Counted from the first letter of the stretch, positions 41,886 through 50,998 are shown. The stretch is 64,000 nt of DNA from an uncultured Parabacteroides sp. (GCA_937894065.1 CALCST010000027.1:1-64000); one strand, 5' to 3'. The notes: a model not told the origin generated them from the letters alone. Numbers and translations: made by a program.

Positions 41886-41915
41886 TTTGTGCAAAGGTAA
41901 TTTTTTTTATCTTTG
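41886..41915. promoter_or_regulatory. Overlapping divergent promoters of MATE and sulfoxide reductase genes
   Basis: Plus strand: TTTG (41886-41889), 18 bases, TATCTTTG (41908-41915) for the reductase gene. Minus strand: TACCTTTG (41899-41892) for the MATE gene, with no clear -33. The two -7 boxes are only eight bases apart, so RNA polymerase can hardly occupy both at once. Confidence 0.6.
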
Positions 41916-41941
41916 TAAAGTATGAATAAAAATATTTTAAT

Positions 41942-42409
41942 ATGGCTGAAGAATTGACAATATGCTCAGGCAGCAAAGAAGAACAATACAAAATGCTATT
42001 TCCACAGATGCAATCTCTCATTGGAAATGAAACAGATATGATTGCCAATATGGCAAATATGGCAGCAGCTCTAAAACAGACTTTCGATTTCTTTTGGGTC
42101 GGTTTCTATATAGTCCGTGACAATCAGCTTGTACTTGGTCCGTTCCAAGGTCCAATTGCCTGCACGCGCATAAAACCGGGTCGAGGTGTTTGCGGAACGG
42201 CTTGGAGCGAAGCCAGAACTCTTATAGTTCAAGATGTGGATAAATTTCCGGGCCATATAGCCTGCAATTCTGCTTCACGTTCTGAAATTGTTGTTCCTTT
42301 AAAGAAAAACGATTCAGTATATGCAGTTCTGGATATAGACAGTGACACTCTGAATTCTTTCGACGAAACAGACAAACAATGGTTGGAAAAAATAGTAGGA
42401 ATATTGTAA
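41942..42409 (+). CDS. Free methionine-(R)-sulfoxide reductase (GAF-type fRMsr)
   Basis: A 155-residue GAF-domain reductase that reduces free Met-R-sulfoxide using thioredoxin. Cysteines at 74, 84 and 108 have exactly the spacing of the catalytic and resolving cysteines of E. coli fRMsr (84, 94, 118), in PIACTRIKPGRGVCGTAW and GHIACNSASRSEIVVP. DIDSDTLNSFDETD is the conserved C-terminal GAF motif. No signal peptide, so cytosolic. It is divergent from a MATE pump, suggesting oxidative or drug stress; a bidirectional terminator follows. Confidence 0.93.
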   Translation: MAEELTICSGSKEEQYKMLFPQMQSLIGNETDMIANMANMAAALKQTFDFFWVGFYIVRDNQLVLGPFQGPIACTRIKPGRGVCGTAWSEARTLIVQDVDKFPGHIACNSASRSEIVVPLKKNDSVYAVLDIDSDTLNSFDETDKQWLEKIVGIL

Positions 42410-42433
42410 AGGATGATTTGATATATCTATAAT

Positions 42434-42480
42434 AATGCCACCATAGAAGCTGAATGTAAGCATTCTATGGTGGCATTTTT
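42434..42480. terminator. Bidirectional terminator between fRMsr and copA
   Basis: AATGCCACCATAGAA (42434-42448) and TTCTATGGTGGCATT (42463-42477) form a perfect 15-base stem with a T run after it, serving the convergent genes at 41942 and 42482. Confidence 0.85.
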
Positions 42481-42481
42481 C

Positions 42482-44932
42482 TCAATAAATCTTATAATCT
42501 CCTGCCCTCTCAGAAATCACCTTTTGTAAATCGGCAATATTCAATTCGTGCTCACTCTCAATAATTGCTACCGGTGGATTTAATGTTACCACAGCTTTCA
42601 CTCCTTCAATACTGTTCAATGCCTTTTCCACATGTGTGCGGCAGTGATTACACATCATTCCTTCAACTTTAAATTCGTACTTCATATTATTCTTATTTAT
42701 TGGTTCTGAAATTCCTATTTTCTTCCTCATCAGACGAAGACTGTTCGACACCACACTCAGACTGCTAAATGCCATAGCAGCGCCACCAATCATCGGGTTC
42801 AATAAAAATCCATTGAACGGGAACAATACACCTGCAGCCACAGGAATGGCAACCAGATTATAGATAAATGCCCAAAACAGATTCTGGTGTATTGTTCGTA
42901 CCGTGAATTGCGACAGACGAATAGCTTCTGCAATCTTAGTAAGGTTAGACGATAAAATTGTTATCATCGAAGTATCTACAGCAATGTCACTTCCTTTTCC
43001 CATTGCAATGCTGAGGTCTGCCTGAGCCAATGCCGCACTATCATTTATTCCGTCGCCAACCATAGCAACAGTATGGCCTTTCTTCTGTAATTCTTTGACA
43101 AACGCAGCTTTATCTCCGGGAAAAACGTTTGCCTTATAATTTGTGATTCCGGCTTTTCCGGCTATATATTTTGCAGAAGCTTCATTGTCTCCAGTCAACA
43201 TATATACGTCAATATTCATATTTCTGAGCAAATCAACTGCATATGCTGAAGTTTCCTTTATTCTGTCTGTTAGAGCAAAGGCTGCAATAGCTTTTGTGGT
43301 ATCAGAAAGCCATACAATTGTTTTGGCTTCATTCTCCCATTCTTCTGTTTTTGATTTTAGAACTGTGTCAATATTTACATCGTTTGAGCGAAGCAATTCC
43401 GTGTTTCCTACATAATAAGTTCTTCCCTGAACAGAACCAGTCACTCCTTTACCGGGAACATTCTCGAATCCAACGACAGTTGATTCCGCATCATACTTCT
43501 GTTCTTTCATATATGACACAACAGCTTTCGCCAAAGGATGCTCAGACTGAAGCTCGAGGCTGTAGAATGCAGTGCGAGCCTCCGAAGAAGTTTCAATCCA
43601 AAATTCATCGGTAACGACAGGATGTCCTTCCGTAATAGTTCCAGTTTTGTCAAATATAATAGAATCCACCTTACGGGCAACTTCCAGGCTTGTTGCATCT
43701 TTCACCAGAATGCCGGCTTCTGCCCCTTTCCCTATTCCTACGATTAAAGCCGTTGGAGTGGCAAGCCCCAATGCGCAAGGACAAGCAATAATAAGCACTG
43801 TAACCATGGCTAGTATTCCATGTTCAAAACCTCCGGACTGAGCCAGTATGCACCAAAGGGCAAACACAAGTATTGACAATCCAATAATCACCGGGACAAA
43901 TACTCCTGCTATTTTATCCACCATTTGCTGAACCGGAGCTTTGCTTCCCTGAGCATCCTGCACCATTTGGATAATCTGGGCCAGCATAGTGTCCTGCCCT
44001 GTCTTCTCCGCTTCAAAACGGAGCACACTATTTTGATTGATTGAACCGGCAAATACTTTATCTCCGTTCTTTCTTAGCGAAGGAATCGGCTCGCCGGTAA
44101 GCATACTTTCATCAACATATGATTCACCGCCAACCACAATCCCGTCAAGGGCAATTCTCTCTCCCGGCTTCACAACGATAATATCTCCAACCTGGGCTTT
44201 TTCCACAGGAATAAATCTTTCACCTTCATCAGTCTGAATTGTTACTGTCTTAGGTTGCATACCAATAAGTTTCCTTATGGATTTAGAGGTCTTTCTCTTT
44301 GCCCTTGCCTCCAATAATCGTCCAAGAAGAATAAAGCTTATAATAGCACTTGCTGATTCGAAATATAAGTGAGACTCAATACCTCTTTCCTCCCAAAATC
44401 CAGGGAAGAAAAGATTGAACAAACTGAAGGTATAAGCTATAGCTGTACTGGTTGCCACCAACGTGTCCATATTTGCCGACATATGCTTGAATTGCTTCCA
44501 GGCATTGACATAGAAACGGTGTCCGAAACAGAACAAAACAATGGTGGACAAAATCCATACGACATATTTCATGTAATCTATGTCGATGAAAAACATACTT
44601 ATAAATATGACAGGAATGGTAAATATTATGGCAGAAATAGTCTGCCTTCTCAATTTACTATATTCATTTTCATATCTTGAGTCTGCAGAATCTCTATCTT
44701 CTTCTGTTTCCGTCAGCAAATCATATCCTGCATTCTGAACAGCAAGCTTAAGGGTTGAAGCAGAACATTCATCAGGATTGTATATAACTTGAACCGAAGC
44801 CGAAGCATAATTCACATTAGCCTCATACACACCACACTGATTACTAAGAGCTTTGTTAACACGTGCTGCGCAGGAAGCACAACTCATACCCAGCACCGGA
44901 AATGTCTCTTTTCTTATTTTACCTTTGTCCAT
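42482..44932 (-). CDS. copA: Copper-transporting P1B-type ATPase with N- and C-terminal metal-binding domains
   Basis: An 816-residue copper exporter. N-terminal HMA domain with GMSCASC (residues 15-21), transmembrane region with the CPC motif IACPCALGLATPTAL, TGE in SMLTGEPIPS, phosphorylation site DKTGT and MVGDGINDSAAL. The last 67 residues are a second HMA domain (MKYEFKVEGMMCNHCRTHVE), which looks like a copper chaperone (CopZ) joined in frame. ATG 44932 is chosen over TTG 44953, as a -7 box overlaps the latter. It follows the AraC-type regulator gene on the same strand. Confidence 0.93.
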   Translation of the reverse strand: MDKGKIRKETFPVLGMSCASCAARVNKALSNQCGVYEANVNYASASVQVIYNPDECSASTLKLAVQNAGYDLLTETEEDRDSADSRYENEYSKLRRQTISAIIFTIPVIFISMFFIDIDYMKYVVWILSTIVLFCFGHRFYVNAWKQFKHMSANMDTLVATSTAIAYTFSLFNLFFPGFWEERGIESHLYFESASAIISFILLGRLLEARAKRKTSKSIRKLIGMQPKTVTIQTDEGERFIPVEKAQVGDIIVVKPGERIALDGIVVGGESYVDESMLTGEPIPSLRKNGDKVFAGSINQNSVLRFEAEKTGQDTMLAQIIQMVQDAQGSKAPVQQMVDKIAGVFVPVIIGLSILVFALWCILAQSGGFEHGILAMVTVLIIACPCALGLATPTALIVGIGKGAEAGILVKDATSLEVARKVDSIIFDKTGTITEGHPVVTDEFWIETSSEARTAFYSLELQSEHPLAKAVVSYMKEQKYDAESTVVGFENVPGKGVTGSVQGRTYYVGNTELLRSNDVNIDTVLKSKTEEWENEAKTIVWLSDTTKAIAAFALTDRIKETSAYAVDLLRNMNIDVYMLTGDNEASAKYIAGKAGITNYKANVFPGDKAAFVKELQKKGHTVAMVGDGINDSAALAQADLSIAMGKGSDIAVDTSMITILSSNLTKIAEAIRLSQFTVRTIHQNLFWAFIYNLVAIPVAAGVLFPFNGFLLNPMIGGAAMAFSSLSVVSNSLRLMRKKIGISEPINKNNMKYEFKVEGMMCNHCRTHVEKALNSIEGVKAVVTLNPPVAIIESEHELNIADLQKVISERAGDYKIY

Positions 44933-44950
44933 ATCATTCTTTTTTGCGGA

Positions 44951-44958
44951 CAAAGATA
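44951..44958 (-). promoter_or_regulatory. -7 box of copA
   Basis: TATCTTTG on the minus strand, 18 bases upstream of ATG 44932. No TTTG is seen at the -33 spacing, which fits a promoter needing an activator such as the neighbouring AraC protein. Confidence 0.5.
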
Positions 44959-45001
44959 TTATCAGACAGAAACATGGCTTTTATATATTTATGGATATGA
45001 T

Positions 45002-45571
45002 TTATATCTCGTCAAGTGGTTTCAGTTTCCTTTCCTTTGCAAGCTTGAATTTAGTCGGTGAAAGTCCGGTAATAGATTTGAACTGTGCACTCAGATGAGC
45101 CACACTGGAATAATGCAGTTTGTCCGCAATCTCGCTTACCGACAATTCATCATACACAAGCAATTCCTTTACGAGCTCTATTTTCTGAGCAATGCAATAT
45201 CGCTCAATACTGACACCTTTCATTTCCGTAAACAATTTGCTAAGTGCACTATATTCCCTATGGCATTTTTCCTGCAAATAGTCAGAAAGATTCATATTTT
45301 CAGAATATTCAGGATTGCGGATATATTCAATCACACCTACTCGGATTTGTTCCATCAACCTCATACGCTTGTCATCAATAACTTCAAAACCATATTCCTC
45401 CAGTTGATGCCTGATTGACTTGAATTTTTCTTCCTCCAACGGTTCAGCAAGTGTAACTGTTCCCAAATCAACATTCAACGGAATTATACCATTTTCCCTG
45501 AAAAGATTCGAAACAATGATTATACACCTTCGGCAAACCATATTCTTTATATAAATCTCATTTTTATCCAT
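45002..45571 (-). CDS. AraC-family regulator with N-terminal HMA-like metal-binding segment
   Basis: A 189-residue regulator. Residues 1-75 (IYIKNMVCRRCIIIVSNLF ... VDLGTVTLAE) have the MxCxxC motif (Cys13, Cys16) and beta-alpha-beta pattern of heavy-metal-associated domains, and a GFEVIDD segment like the end of an HMA domain. Residues 95-185 are an AraC helix-turn-helix pair (LSVSEIADKLHYSSVAHLSA, GLSPTKFKLAKERK). ATG 45571 is taken; the longer frame to 45664 overlaps the promoter and terminator. It is immediately upstream of copA, so it probably senses copper directly through the cysteine pair and activates copA. Metal and target are inferred. Confidence 0.85.
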   Translation of the reverse strand: MDKNEIYIKNMVCRRCIIIVSNLFRENGIIPLNVDLGTVTLAEPLEEEKFKSIRHQLEEYGFEVIDDKRMRLMEQIRVGVIEYIRNPEYSENMNLSDYLQEKCHREYSALSKLFTEMKGVSIERYCIAQKIELVKELLVYDELSVSEIADKLHYSSVAHLSAQFKSITGLSPTKFKLAKERKLKPLDEI

Positions 45572-45604
45572 AAAGCAACTTCTTAATCCTGCTAAAATAA
45601 AAAA

Positions 45605-45633
45605 CACGGGGATACAAATATAGTATCTCCGTG
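45605..45633 (-). terminator. Terminator of the glycyl radical operon
   Basis: CACGGGGATAC (45605-45615) and GTATCTCCGTG (45623-45633) form an 11-base stem with one mismatch; A-rich sequence to the left gives the U tract for the minus transcript. Confidence 0.75.
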
Positions 45634-45647
45634 CTATAAATATCAAA
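45615..45647 (-). promoter_or_regulatory. Promoter of the AraC gene inside the terminator hairpin
   Basis: TTTG (45647-45644), 21 bases, TATATTTG (45622-45615) on the minus strand. The -7 box occupies almost exactly the loop of the preceding terminator hairpin. The predicted start near 45609 gives a 38-base leader to ATG 45571. Confidence 0.6.
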
Positions 45648-45680
45648 TAATTGAAGTAAGGCAAATTTACCGGAAGTTAA

Positions 45681-46589
45681 TTAACCTCCAATTTCGGCAT
45701 TCAATCCTCTGTCCTTGAATATATCCAGACAATGACGCTGCCATTCTTCCGAAGGAGCACTCATAGGAATATTGTCGGGATTATAAACTGTACCCAGTTT
45801 CTCATGTTTATTCTTTCCTATATCGTGATATGGAAGCAAATTTATCACTTCCGGCGGATTAGGAAGCGAAGCCAGGAAATCAGCAGATTTAGTGATATTC
45901 TCTTCGTCGGCATTCACACCTTCAATCAGCGGAATGCGGATAAAGAACGGATGACCGGCCTCCGACACCATACTGATATTTGAAAGAATAAGTTCATTAG
46001 GAACTTTGCAATAGAAACGGTGTTTCTCCGAATCCATCAGTTTCAAGTCCACCAGAAACAACTCACAATTGCTCATCACCTGTTTCACCAGCTCCGGACG
46101 GGCAAAAAGAGTCGTATCAACAGCACGATGAAGCCCAAGTCCCGCAGCACGGTCCAGAAGAGCAAGAAGCATTTCCGGATGCATAAGCGGCTCGCCGCCA
46201 CAGAATGTGACACCGCCACCTGAACCGTCAATCACAGGAATTTCCTTACGCATCTGCTCAGTAAGATAATCCAGTGAATATTCAGTTCCTGACATTTCCA
46301 TAGCCAGCGTCGGACATTCTTCAACACATTTGCCACAAAGAACGCACAATGACTTGTCAGTAACAATCCCATCACGAGTCAGCTTCAGCGCGTGCTGAGG
46401 GCAAACCTCAACACACGACTGACAACCAATACATTTTTTCTTTGTATAAAGCTTTTCCTTATGATTAGCTATACCTTCCGGATTATGACACCATACACAA
46501 TGCAGCGGACAGCCTTTCATAAAAATAGTAACCCTGATTCCGGGACCGTCATTAATGCAATATCGCTTTATATCAAAAATCAGGCTCAT
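45681..46589 (-). CDS. Glycyl-radical enzyme activating protein (radical SAM)
   Basis: A 302-residue radical-SAM activase. The SAM iron-sulfur motif is GCPLHCVWCHNPEG (CxxxCxxC); an inserted ferredoxin domain (CIGCQSCVEVCPQHA and CVLCGKCVEECPTLA) marks the class that activates non-PFL glycyl radical enzymes; the GGEP motif is in GGGVTFCGGEPLMHPE. It abstracts hydrogen from the glycine of its partner enzyme. ATG 46589 is taken over TTG 46595. It starts 16 bases after the stop of the partner gene and ends before the terminator. Confidence 0.93.
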   Translation of the reverse strand: MSLIFDIKRYCINDGPGIRVTIFMKGCPLHCVWCHNPEGIANHKEKLYTKKKCIGCQSCVEVCPQHALKLTRDGIVTDKSLCVLCGKCVEECPTLAMEMSGTEYSLDYLTEQMRKEIPVIDGSGGGVTFCGGEPLMHPEMLLALLDRAAGLGLHRAVDTTLFARPELVKQVMSNCELFLVDLKLMDSEKHRFYCKVPNELILSNISMVSEAGHPFFIRIPLIEGVNADEENITKSADFLASLPNPPEVINLLPYHDIGKNKHEKLGTVYNPDNIPMSAPSEEWQRHCLDIFKDRGLNAEIGG

Positions 46590-46605
46590 AGCCAAATTCC
46601 TTTAT

Positions 46606-49038
46606 TTAGAAAGATTCATTTTCTGTACGTGAAATAATTTCGCCCTGCAAATCGGCATTCATATCGTTGAAATAGTCGCTATATCCTGCCATTCTCACCA
46701 AAAGGTCTTTATAGTCTTCCGGTCTTTCCTGAGCTGCATACAGAGTCTGAGTATCAACAATATTGAACTGAACATGATGTCCGCCCATTGCAAAATAACT
46801 TCTTATAAGATTTGCCAATTTTGCTATGTCGCTGTCTTTCTTCAGCAAGCTAGGCAAGAAACGTAAGTTAAGCAATGTTCCGCCACTCTTTATCTGATCA
46901 AGCTTGCCCAAAGATTTCACAACAGCTGTAGGTCCGTGAGTATCGGCACCTTGTGATGGTGACGTACCATCGGAAATAGATCTCTTCGCAAATCGTCCGT
47001 TCACACTAGCACCAAGCACAAGGCCAAAATACACGTGGCAAGTTGTTGAAAGCATATTCAGACGGAAACATCCACCCTTTGTATTAGGTTTGCCATCTAT
47101 TGCATCAACCAAATCATCATACACCTTCACTGCGATTGAATCAGCATAAGGATCATCATTTCCGAAGAACGGAGTTCTGTTCACTATGAACTGACGCAAT
47201 TTCTCCTCACCTTCCCAGTTCTTTGCAACGGCATCAAGCAATGTAGACATCTCGATTTTCTTGTCTTCAAATACATGCTTTTTCAACACAGACAAGCAGT
47301 CGGTTGTTGTTCCAAGACCTGTGCACTGAATATATGTAGAATTATATCTTGGACCACAATCATAATAGTCTCTGCCTCGAGCAATACAGTCATCGATGAA
47401 CAATGAAAGGAATGTTGCCGGAGCATATTTTGCAAACATTCTGTCGATATAGTTGCTTACACGCACTTTCTGGTCAATGATGAAATGCAGCTGTTTCAAG
47501 AATGCATCATACAATTCGTCATAAGACTTGAAATTACGCGGATCACCGGTTTCAATACCAACTTTAGTGTTTGTAACCGGGTCCATACCGTTATTAAGCG
47601 TTACTTCAAGAATTTTCGGCACATTCAGATAACCAGTCAAAAGATAAGCCTCCTTACCGAATGCACCAACTTCGATACATCCGCTGCATCCGCCTTCACG
47701 AGCATCTTTCAAAGATTTTCCCTGGCGCAGCAGTTCCTGAACATAAACGTCAGGATTGAAAACAGATGGATAACCATGTCCCTGTCTGATTACCTTACAA
47801 CCTGCATGCAGGAACTTATCCGGAGTTACAGAGCTGATATGGATTGAGCAACCCGGCTGCAAAAGGTGCAATTCTTCCAGAACTTCAAGCATTATGTATG
47901 AAACTTCGCTTGTACCATCAGAACCATCTGCCTTCACACCACCAATATTCAAGTTTGTAAAGTCATTATATGTACCACTTTCCTTGGCAGTAATTCCCAC
48001 TTTTGGAGGTGCAGTATGGTTATTCACTTTAATAAAGAAGCATGACATCAACTCCTTAGCCTTATCACGTGTAAGAGATCCGTCAGCAATTCCCTTTTCA
48101 TAGAAAGGTGCCAAATGCTGATCAAAATGCCCAGGGTTCATAGCATCCCATCCATTAAGCTCGGTGATTGTACCAAGATGAACGAACCAATACATCTGAA
48201 TAGCTTCCCAATAGTTACGCGGAGCATGTGCAGGAACCCAACGGCAAACTTCAGCAATCTTCAAAAGTTCTTCACGACGCACAGGGTCACTGCATTCCTT
48301 AGCCATTTTCTCAGCAAGGTCTGCATGACGCTCAGCAAACAGAATAGCAGCATCGCAAGAAATAGACATTGCCTGCAATTCTTCCTGCTTATCTGTAGCT
48401 TCAGGATCATTCATGAAGTCTAGTTTGTCAAGCTCGTCTGAAATACGTTTCTTCAAATCAAGCAAACCAGTTCGATACATCTTTCCATCCATAGCAGTAT
48501 GACCCGGAGCTCGCTGTTCCATAAACTCTGTGAATAGTCCGGCCTCGTATGCCGCTCTCCATTCCTGAGGGACGTGTCCGAAAATACGCTCGCGCTGTGT
48601 ACGTCCTTTCCAATAAGGAATAACCTCACGTTCGTATCTGTCAATATCTTCCTGAGAGATAGTATATCTCTGCAATTCGCGTGTATTCAGCACATGAAGG
48701 TCTTCCACACTGTGGCATGTCAGTTCAGGGAAAGTAGGCACAGCTTTTGGACGCGGTCCTCTTTCACCAACAATAAGTTCATCATCACCGATATAGATTG
48801 TCTTCAAACGGCATATTTCATAAAAATTCTTTGCTCGCAGGATAGGAATAGGATATTTACCATAGTTCTCCTTATAGAACTCTGTTTCTATCAATGCACG
48901 CTCGATAGACAATGAAGGCTGAGCATCAAATGATTCTTTTCTCAAACGTTTGATTCGATCATTCATTCCGCAGACATTTGCGGATGGCTCAAAATTACAA
49001 GCGCTTTGTGGCGCACGCTGTGCGGTCTTAGTTTCCAT
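46606..49038 (-). CDS. Glycyl radical enzyme of the dehydratase/HypD-like group
   Basis: An 810-residue glycyl radical enzyme. The radical site is Gly785 in VRMAGYSDYF near the C-terminus; the catalytic Cys454 and the general base Glu456 lie in GCSGCIEVG. Cys-x-Glu at the active site marks eliminating enzymes (dehydratases, C-N lyases) and excludes pyruvate formate-lyase, which has adjacent cysteines. FTEFMEQRAPGHT and ELIVGERGPRP are shared with the trans-4-hydroxyproline dehydratase (HypD) group, but several substrate-side positions look different and no proC neighbour is present, so the substrate is open. An alternative start is Met25 (48966). It is O2-sensitive and works anaerobically. 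Confidence 0.9.
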   Translation of the reverse strand: METKTAQRAPQSACNFEPSANVCGMNDRIKRLRKESFDAQPSLSIERALIETEFYKENYGKYPIPILRAKNFYEICRLKTIYIGDDELIVGERGPRPKAVPTFPELTCHSVEDLHVLNTRELQRYTISQEDIDRYEREVIPYWKGRTQRERIFGHVPQEWRAAYEAGLFTEFMEQRAPGHTAMDGKMYRTGLLDLKKRISDELDKLDFMNDPEATDKQEELQAMSISCDAAILFAERHADLAEKMAKECSDPVRREELLKIAEVCRWVPAHAPRNYWEAIQMYWFVHLGTITELNGWDAMNPGHFDQHLAPFYEKGIADGSLTRDKAKELMSCFFIKVNNHTAPPKVGITAKESGTYNDFTNLNIGGVKADGSDGTSEVSYIMLEVLEELHLLQPGCSIHISSVTPDKFLHAGCKVIRQGHGYPSVFNPDVYVQELLRQGKSLKDAREGGCSGCIEVGAFGKEAYLLTGYLNVPKILEVTLNNGMDPVTNTKVGIETGDPRNFKSYDELYDAFLKQLHFIIDQKVRVSNYIDRMFAKYAPATFLSLFIDDCIARGRDYYDCGPRYNSTYIQCTGLGTTTDCLSVLKKHVFEDKKIEMSTLLDAVAKNWEGEEKLRQFIVNRTPFFGNDDPYADSIAVKVYDDLVDAIDGKPNTKGGCFRLNMLSTTCHVYFGLVLGASVNGRFAKRSISDGTSPSQGADTHGPTAVVKSLGKLDQIKSGGTLLNLRFLPSLLKKDSDIAKLANLIRSYFAMGGHHVQFNIVDTQTLYAAQERPEDYKDLLVRMAGYSDYFNDMNADLQGEIISRTENESF

Positions 49039-49114
49039 GATATGATATTTTTATTTCGGATGTGCATTCATTGGGATACACAGTCCAAATACAACTTTAA
49101 CTTTTTAATCATCG

Positions 49115-49146
49115 CAAAAATATCAAATAGAGAATTATTTTTCAAA
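49115..49146 (-). promoter_or_regulatory. Promoter of the glycyl radical operon
   Basis: TTTG (49146-49143), 20 bases, TATTTTTG (49122-49115) on the minus strand; predicted start near 49109, leader about 70 bases to ATG 49038. Confidence 0.65.
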
Positions 49147-49315
49147 CAAAAATGTAATTTTTACATCAATAAAAAAGTATGTTGTTCAACACAGATATTT
49201 TTTCAAGAACACAATGCTCCATTATATGCCAAAACTTCACTAAATTTGTTAAAACAATTCACAACATTTTTATGTTTATATAAAAAGAAGTTTCACATAT
49301 TAAAAACTATATAAT

Positions 49316-50968
49316 ATGAGAGAACAGCAATTTTTAGGACTCATTGAAAAAAGCGTGCGCGCCCATTGGGAATTGGAAGCACTCACCGACTACAAAGGCC
49401 TGACTTATTCATATAAAGATTTTGCACGACACATTGAAGAATTTCATATAATACTCAAATCTGCAGGTATCAACAAAGGAGACAAAGTAGCCATAGTTGG
49501 CAGAAACTCTTCCCGTTGGGCTATAACATTCTTCGGGACCCTCACATATGGAGCTGTTGCTGTTCCCATACTTCATGATTTCACTCCTGATATCATACAT
49601 AATATTATCAACCATTCCGAGGCAAAGGCGCTTATGATTTCTGCAGCCAACTATGCATCGTTGGACACAGGGCTAATCCCAAATGTGGGACTTATCATGC
49701 AGCTTGACGATTTCACTCTACTGAAAGCCAACGATGAAGTACACAGGACATATGACAACTTGGAGAAACTTTTTGCCGAAAAATTCCCGTCATTCAGTCC
49801 GGAAGATGTATCCTATCACATAGAAGACAATGAAGACCTGGCTGTGCTCAACTACACTTCCGGAACCACAAGCCTCTCCAAAGGAGTAATGATTCCTTTC
49901 CGCAGCCTATGGAGCAACACCAAATTCGCTGAAGATAATCTGGAATTCATAAATCCGGGCGACAATATACTATGTATGCTCCCAATGGCGCATATGTACG
50001 GACTTGCTTTTGAAGTGCTGAATTCAATCAACAAAGGTTGTCATATCTTTTTCCTCACCAAACTGCCTAGTCCGGCAATCATACAACAGGCATTGAAAGA
50101 CATCAAGCCACGCCTGATACTTGCTGTTCCGTTGATTATTGAAAAAATGGTCAAAGGGAATATTTTCCCAATAATCGAAAAACCTCATATGAAGCTCCTT
50201 CTTTCACTTCCTATTGTAAAGGATATCATAAGAAAGAAAATATGCGAAAGAATAAATACATTCTTCGGAGGTGAATTTGAAGAAATTGTTATCGGAGGTG
50301 CTGCAATAAACAAAGATGTTGAGAATTTCCTTCGTGAAATAAAATTCAGATACACCGTCGGATATGGAATGACTGAATGCGGTCCGCTGATTTCATATTC
50401 CCAGTGGGATGTGTTCAAGCCTGGCTCTGTCGGAAAAATCGTGGACAGGATGCAAGCAAAAATTGCAAACCCAAATCCAAATACCAAAGTCGGAGAAATC
50501 CTTGTAAAAGGAATGAACACCATGTTGGGATATTACAAGAACGAAGAAGCTACTAAAGCAGTAATGCTGGACAATGGATGGATGAGAACCGGCGACCTTG
50601 GACTGCTCGACAAAGACAACGTCCTCTACATCAAAGGACGATGCAAGACCATGATTCTTGGTCCAAACGGGCAAAATATCTATCCTGAAGAAATAGAGAA
50701 CAAACTCAACAACAAAGACTTCGTTGTCGAATCTCTTGTTATTTCCGAAAACGAAAAGCTCGTCGCCCTCATATATCCGGACTACGAAGCTATAAAGAAA
50801 GCCAGTTCCAACGCTAATCCAAATATCGAAAAAATTATGCAGGAAAATATTTATTCTTTGAATAATGAAATACCTCGCTACTGCAAAGTTTCATCTTTCA
50901 GAATTATGGAAAAGGAATTTGAGAAAACTCCTAAACGAAGTATCAAGAGATATTTGTACCAGAAGTAA
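49316..50968 (+). CDS. AMP-dependent synthetase/ligase, long-chain acyl-CoA synthetase type
   Basis: A 550-residue adenylate-forming ligase that activates a fatty acid with ATP and CoA. The P-loop motif is LNYTSGTTSLSKGVMIPF; TVGYGMTECGPLISYS is the acyl-adenylate motif and MRTGDLGLLDKDNVLYIKGR the C-terminal A8-type hinge. SKGV holds the usual lysine neighbour, and KTPKRSIKRYLYQK at the end carries the catalytic lysine. It is cytosolic or membrane-associated. It is divergent from the glycyl radical operon; a -7-like TAAATTTG is at 49241-49248. A terminator hairpin follows at 50999-51026. Confidence 0.93.
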   Translation: MREQQFLGLIEKSVRAHWELEALTDYKGLTYSYKDFARHIEEFHIILKSAGINKGDKVAIVGRNSSRWAITFFGTLTYGAVAVPILHDFTPDIIHNIINHSEAKALMISAANYASLDTGLIPNVGLIMQLDDFTLLKANDEVHRTYDNLEKLFAEKFPSFSPEDVSYHIEDNEDLAVLNYTSGTTSLSKGVMIPFRSLWSNTKFAEDNLEFINPGDNILCMLPMAHMYGLAFEVLNSINKGCHIFFLTKLPSPAIIQQALKDIKPRLILAVPLIIEKMVKGNIFPIIEKPHMKLLLSLPIVKDIIRKKICERINTFFGGEFEEIVIGGAAINKDVENFLREIKFRYTVGYGMTECGPLISYSQWDVFKPGSVGKIVDRMQAKIANPNPNTKVGEILVKGMNTMLGYYKNEEATKAVMLDNGWMRTGDLGLLDKDNVLYIKGRCKTMILGPNGQNIYPEEIENKLNNKDFVVESLVISENEKLVALIYPDYEAIKKASSNANPNIEKIMQENIYSLNNEIPRYCKVSSFRIMEKEFEKTPKRSIKRYLYQK

Positions 50969-50998
50969 ATCGGTGTTTGAAATTTTTATATTTATATT

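Noticed and set aside
40515..41894. Longer start of the first MATE gene at 41894
   Set aside because: It would overlap the -7 box of its own promoter; ATG 41870 is the usual family start.
46606..49038. Annotation as pyruvate formate-lyase
   Set aside because: The active site has Cys-x-Glu rather than two adjacent cysteines, and the activase carries the extra ferredoxin domain.
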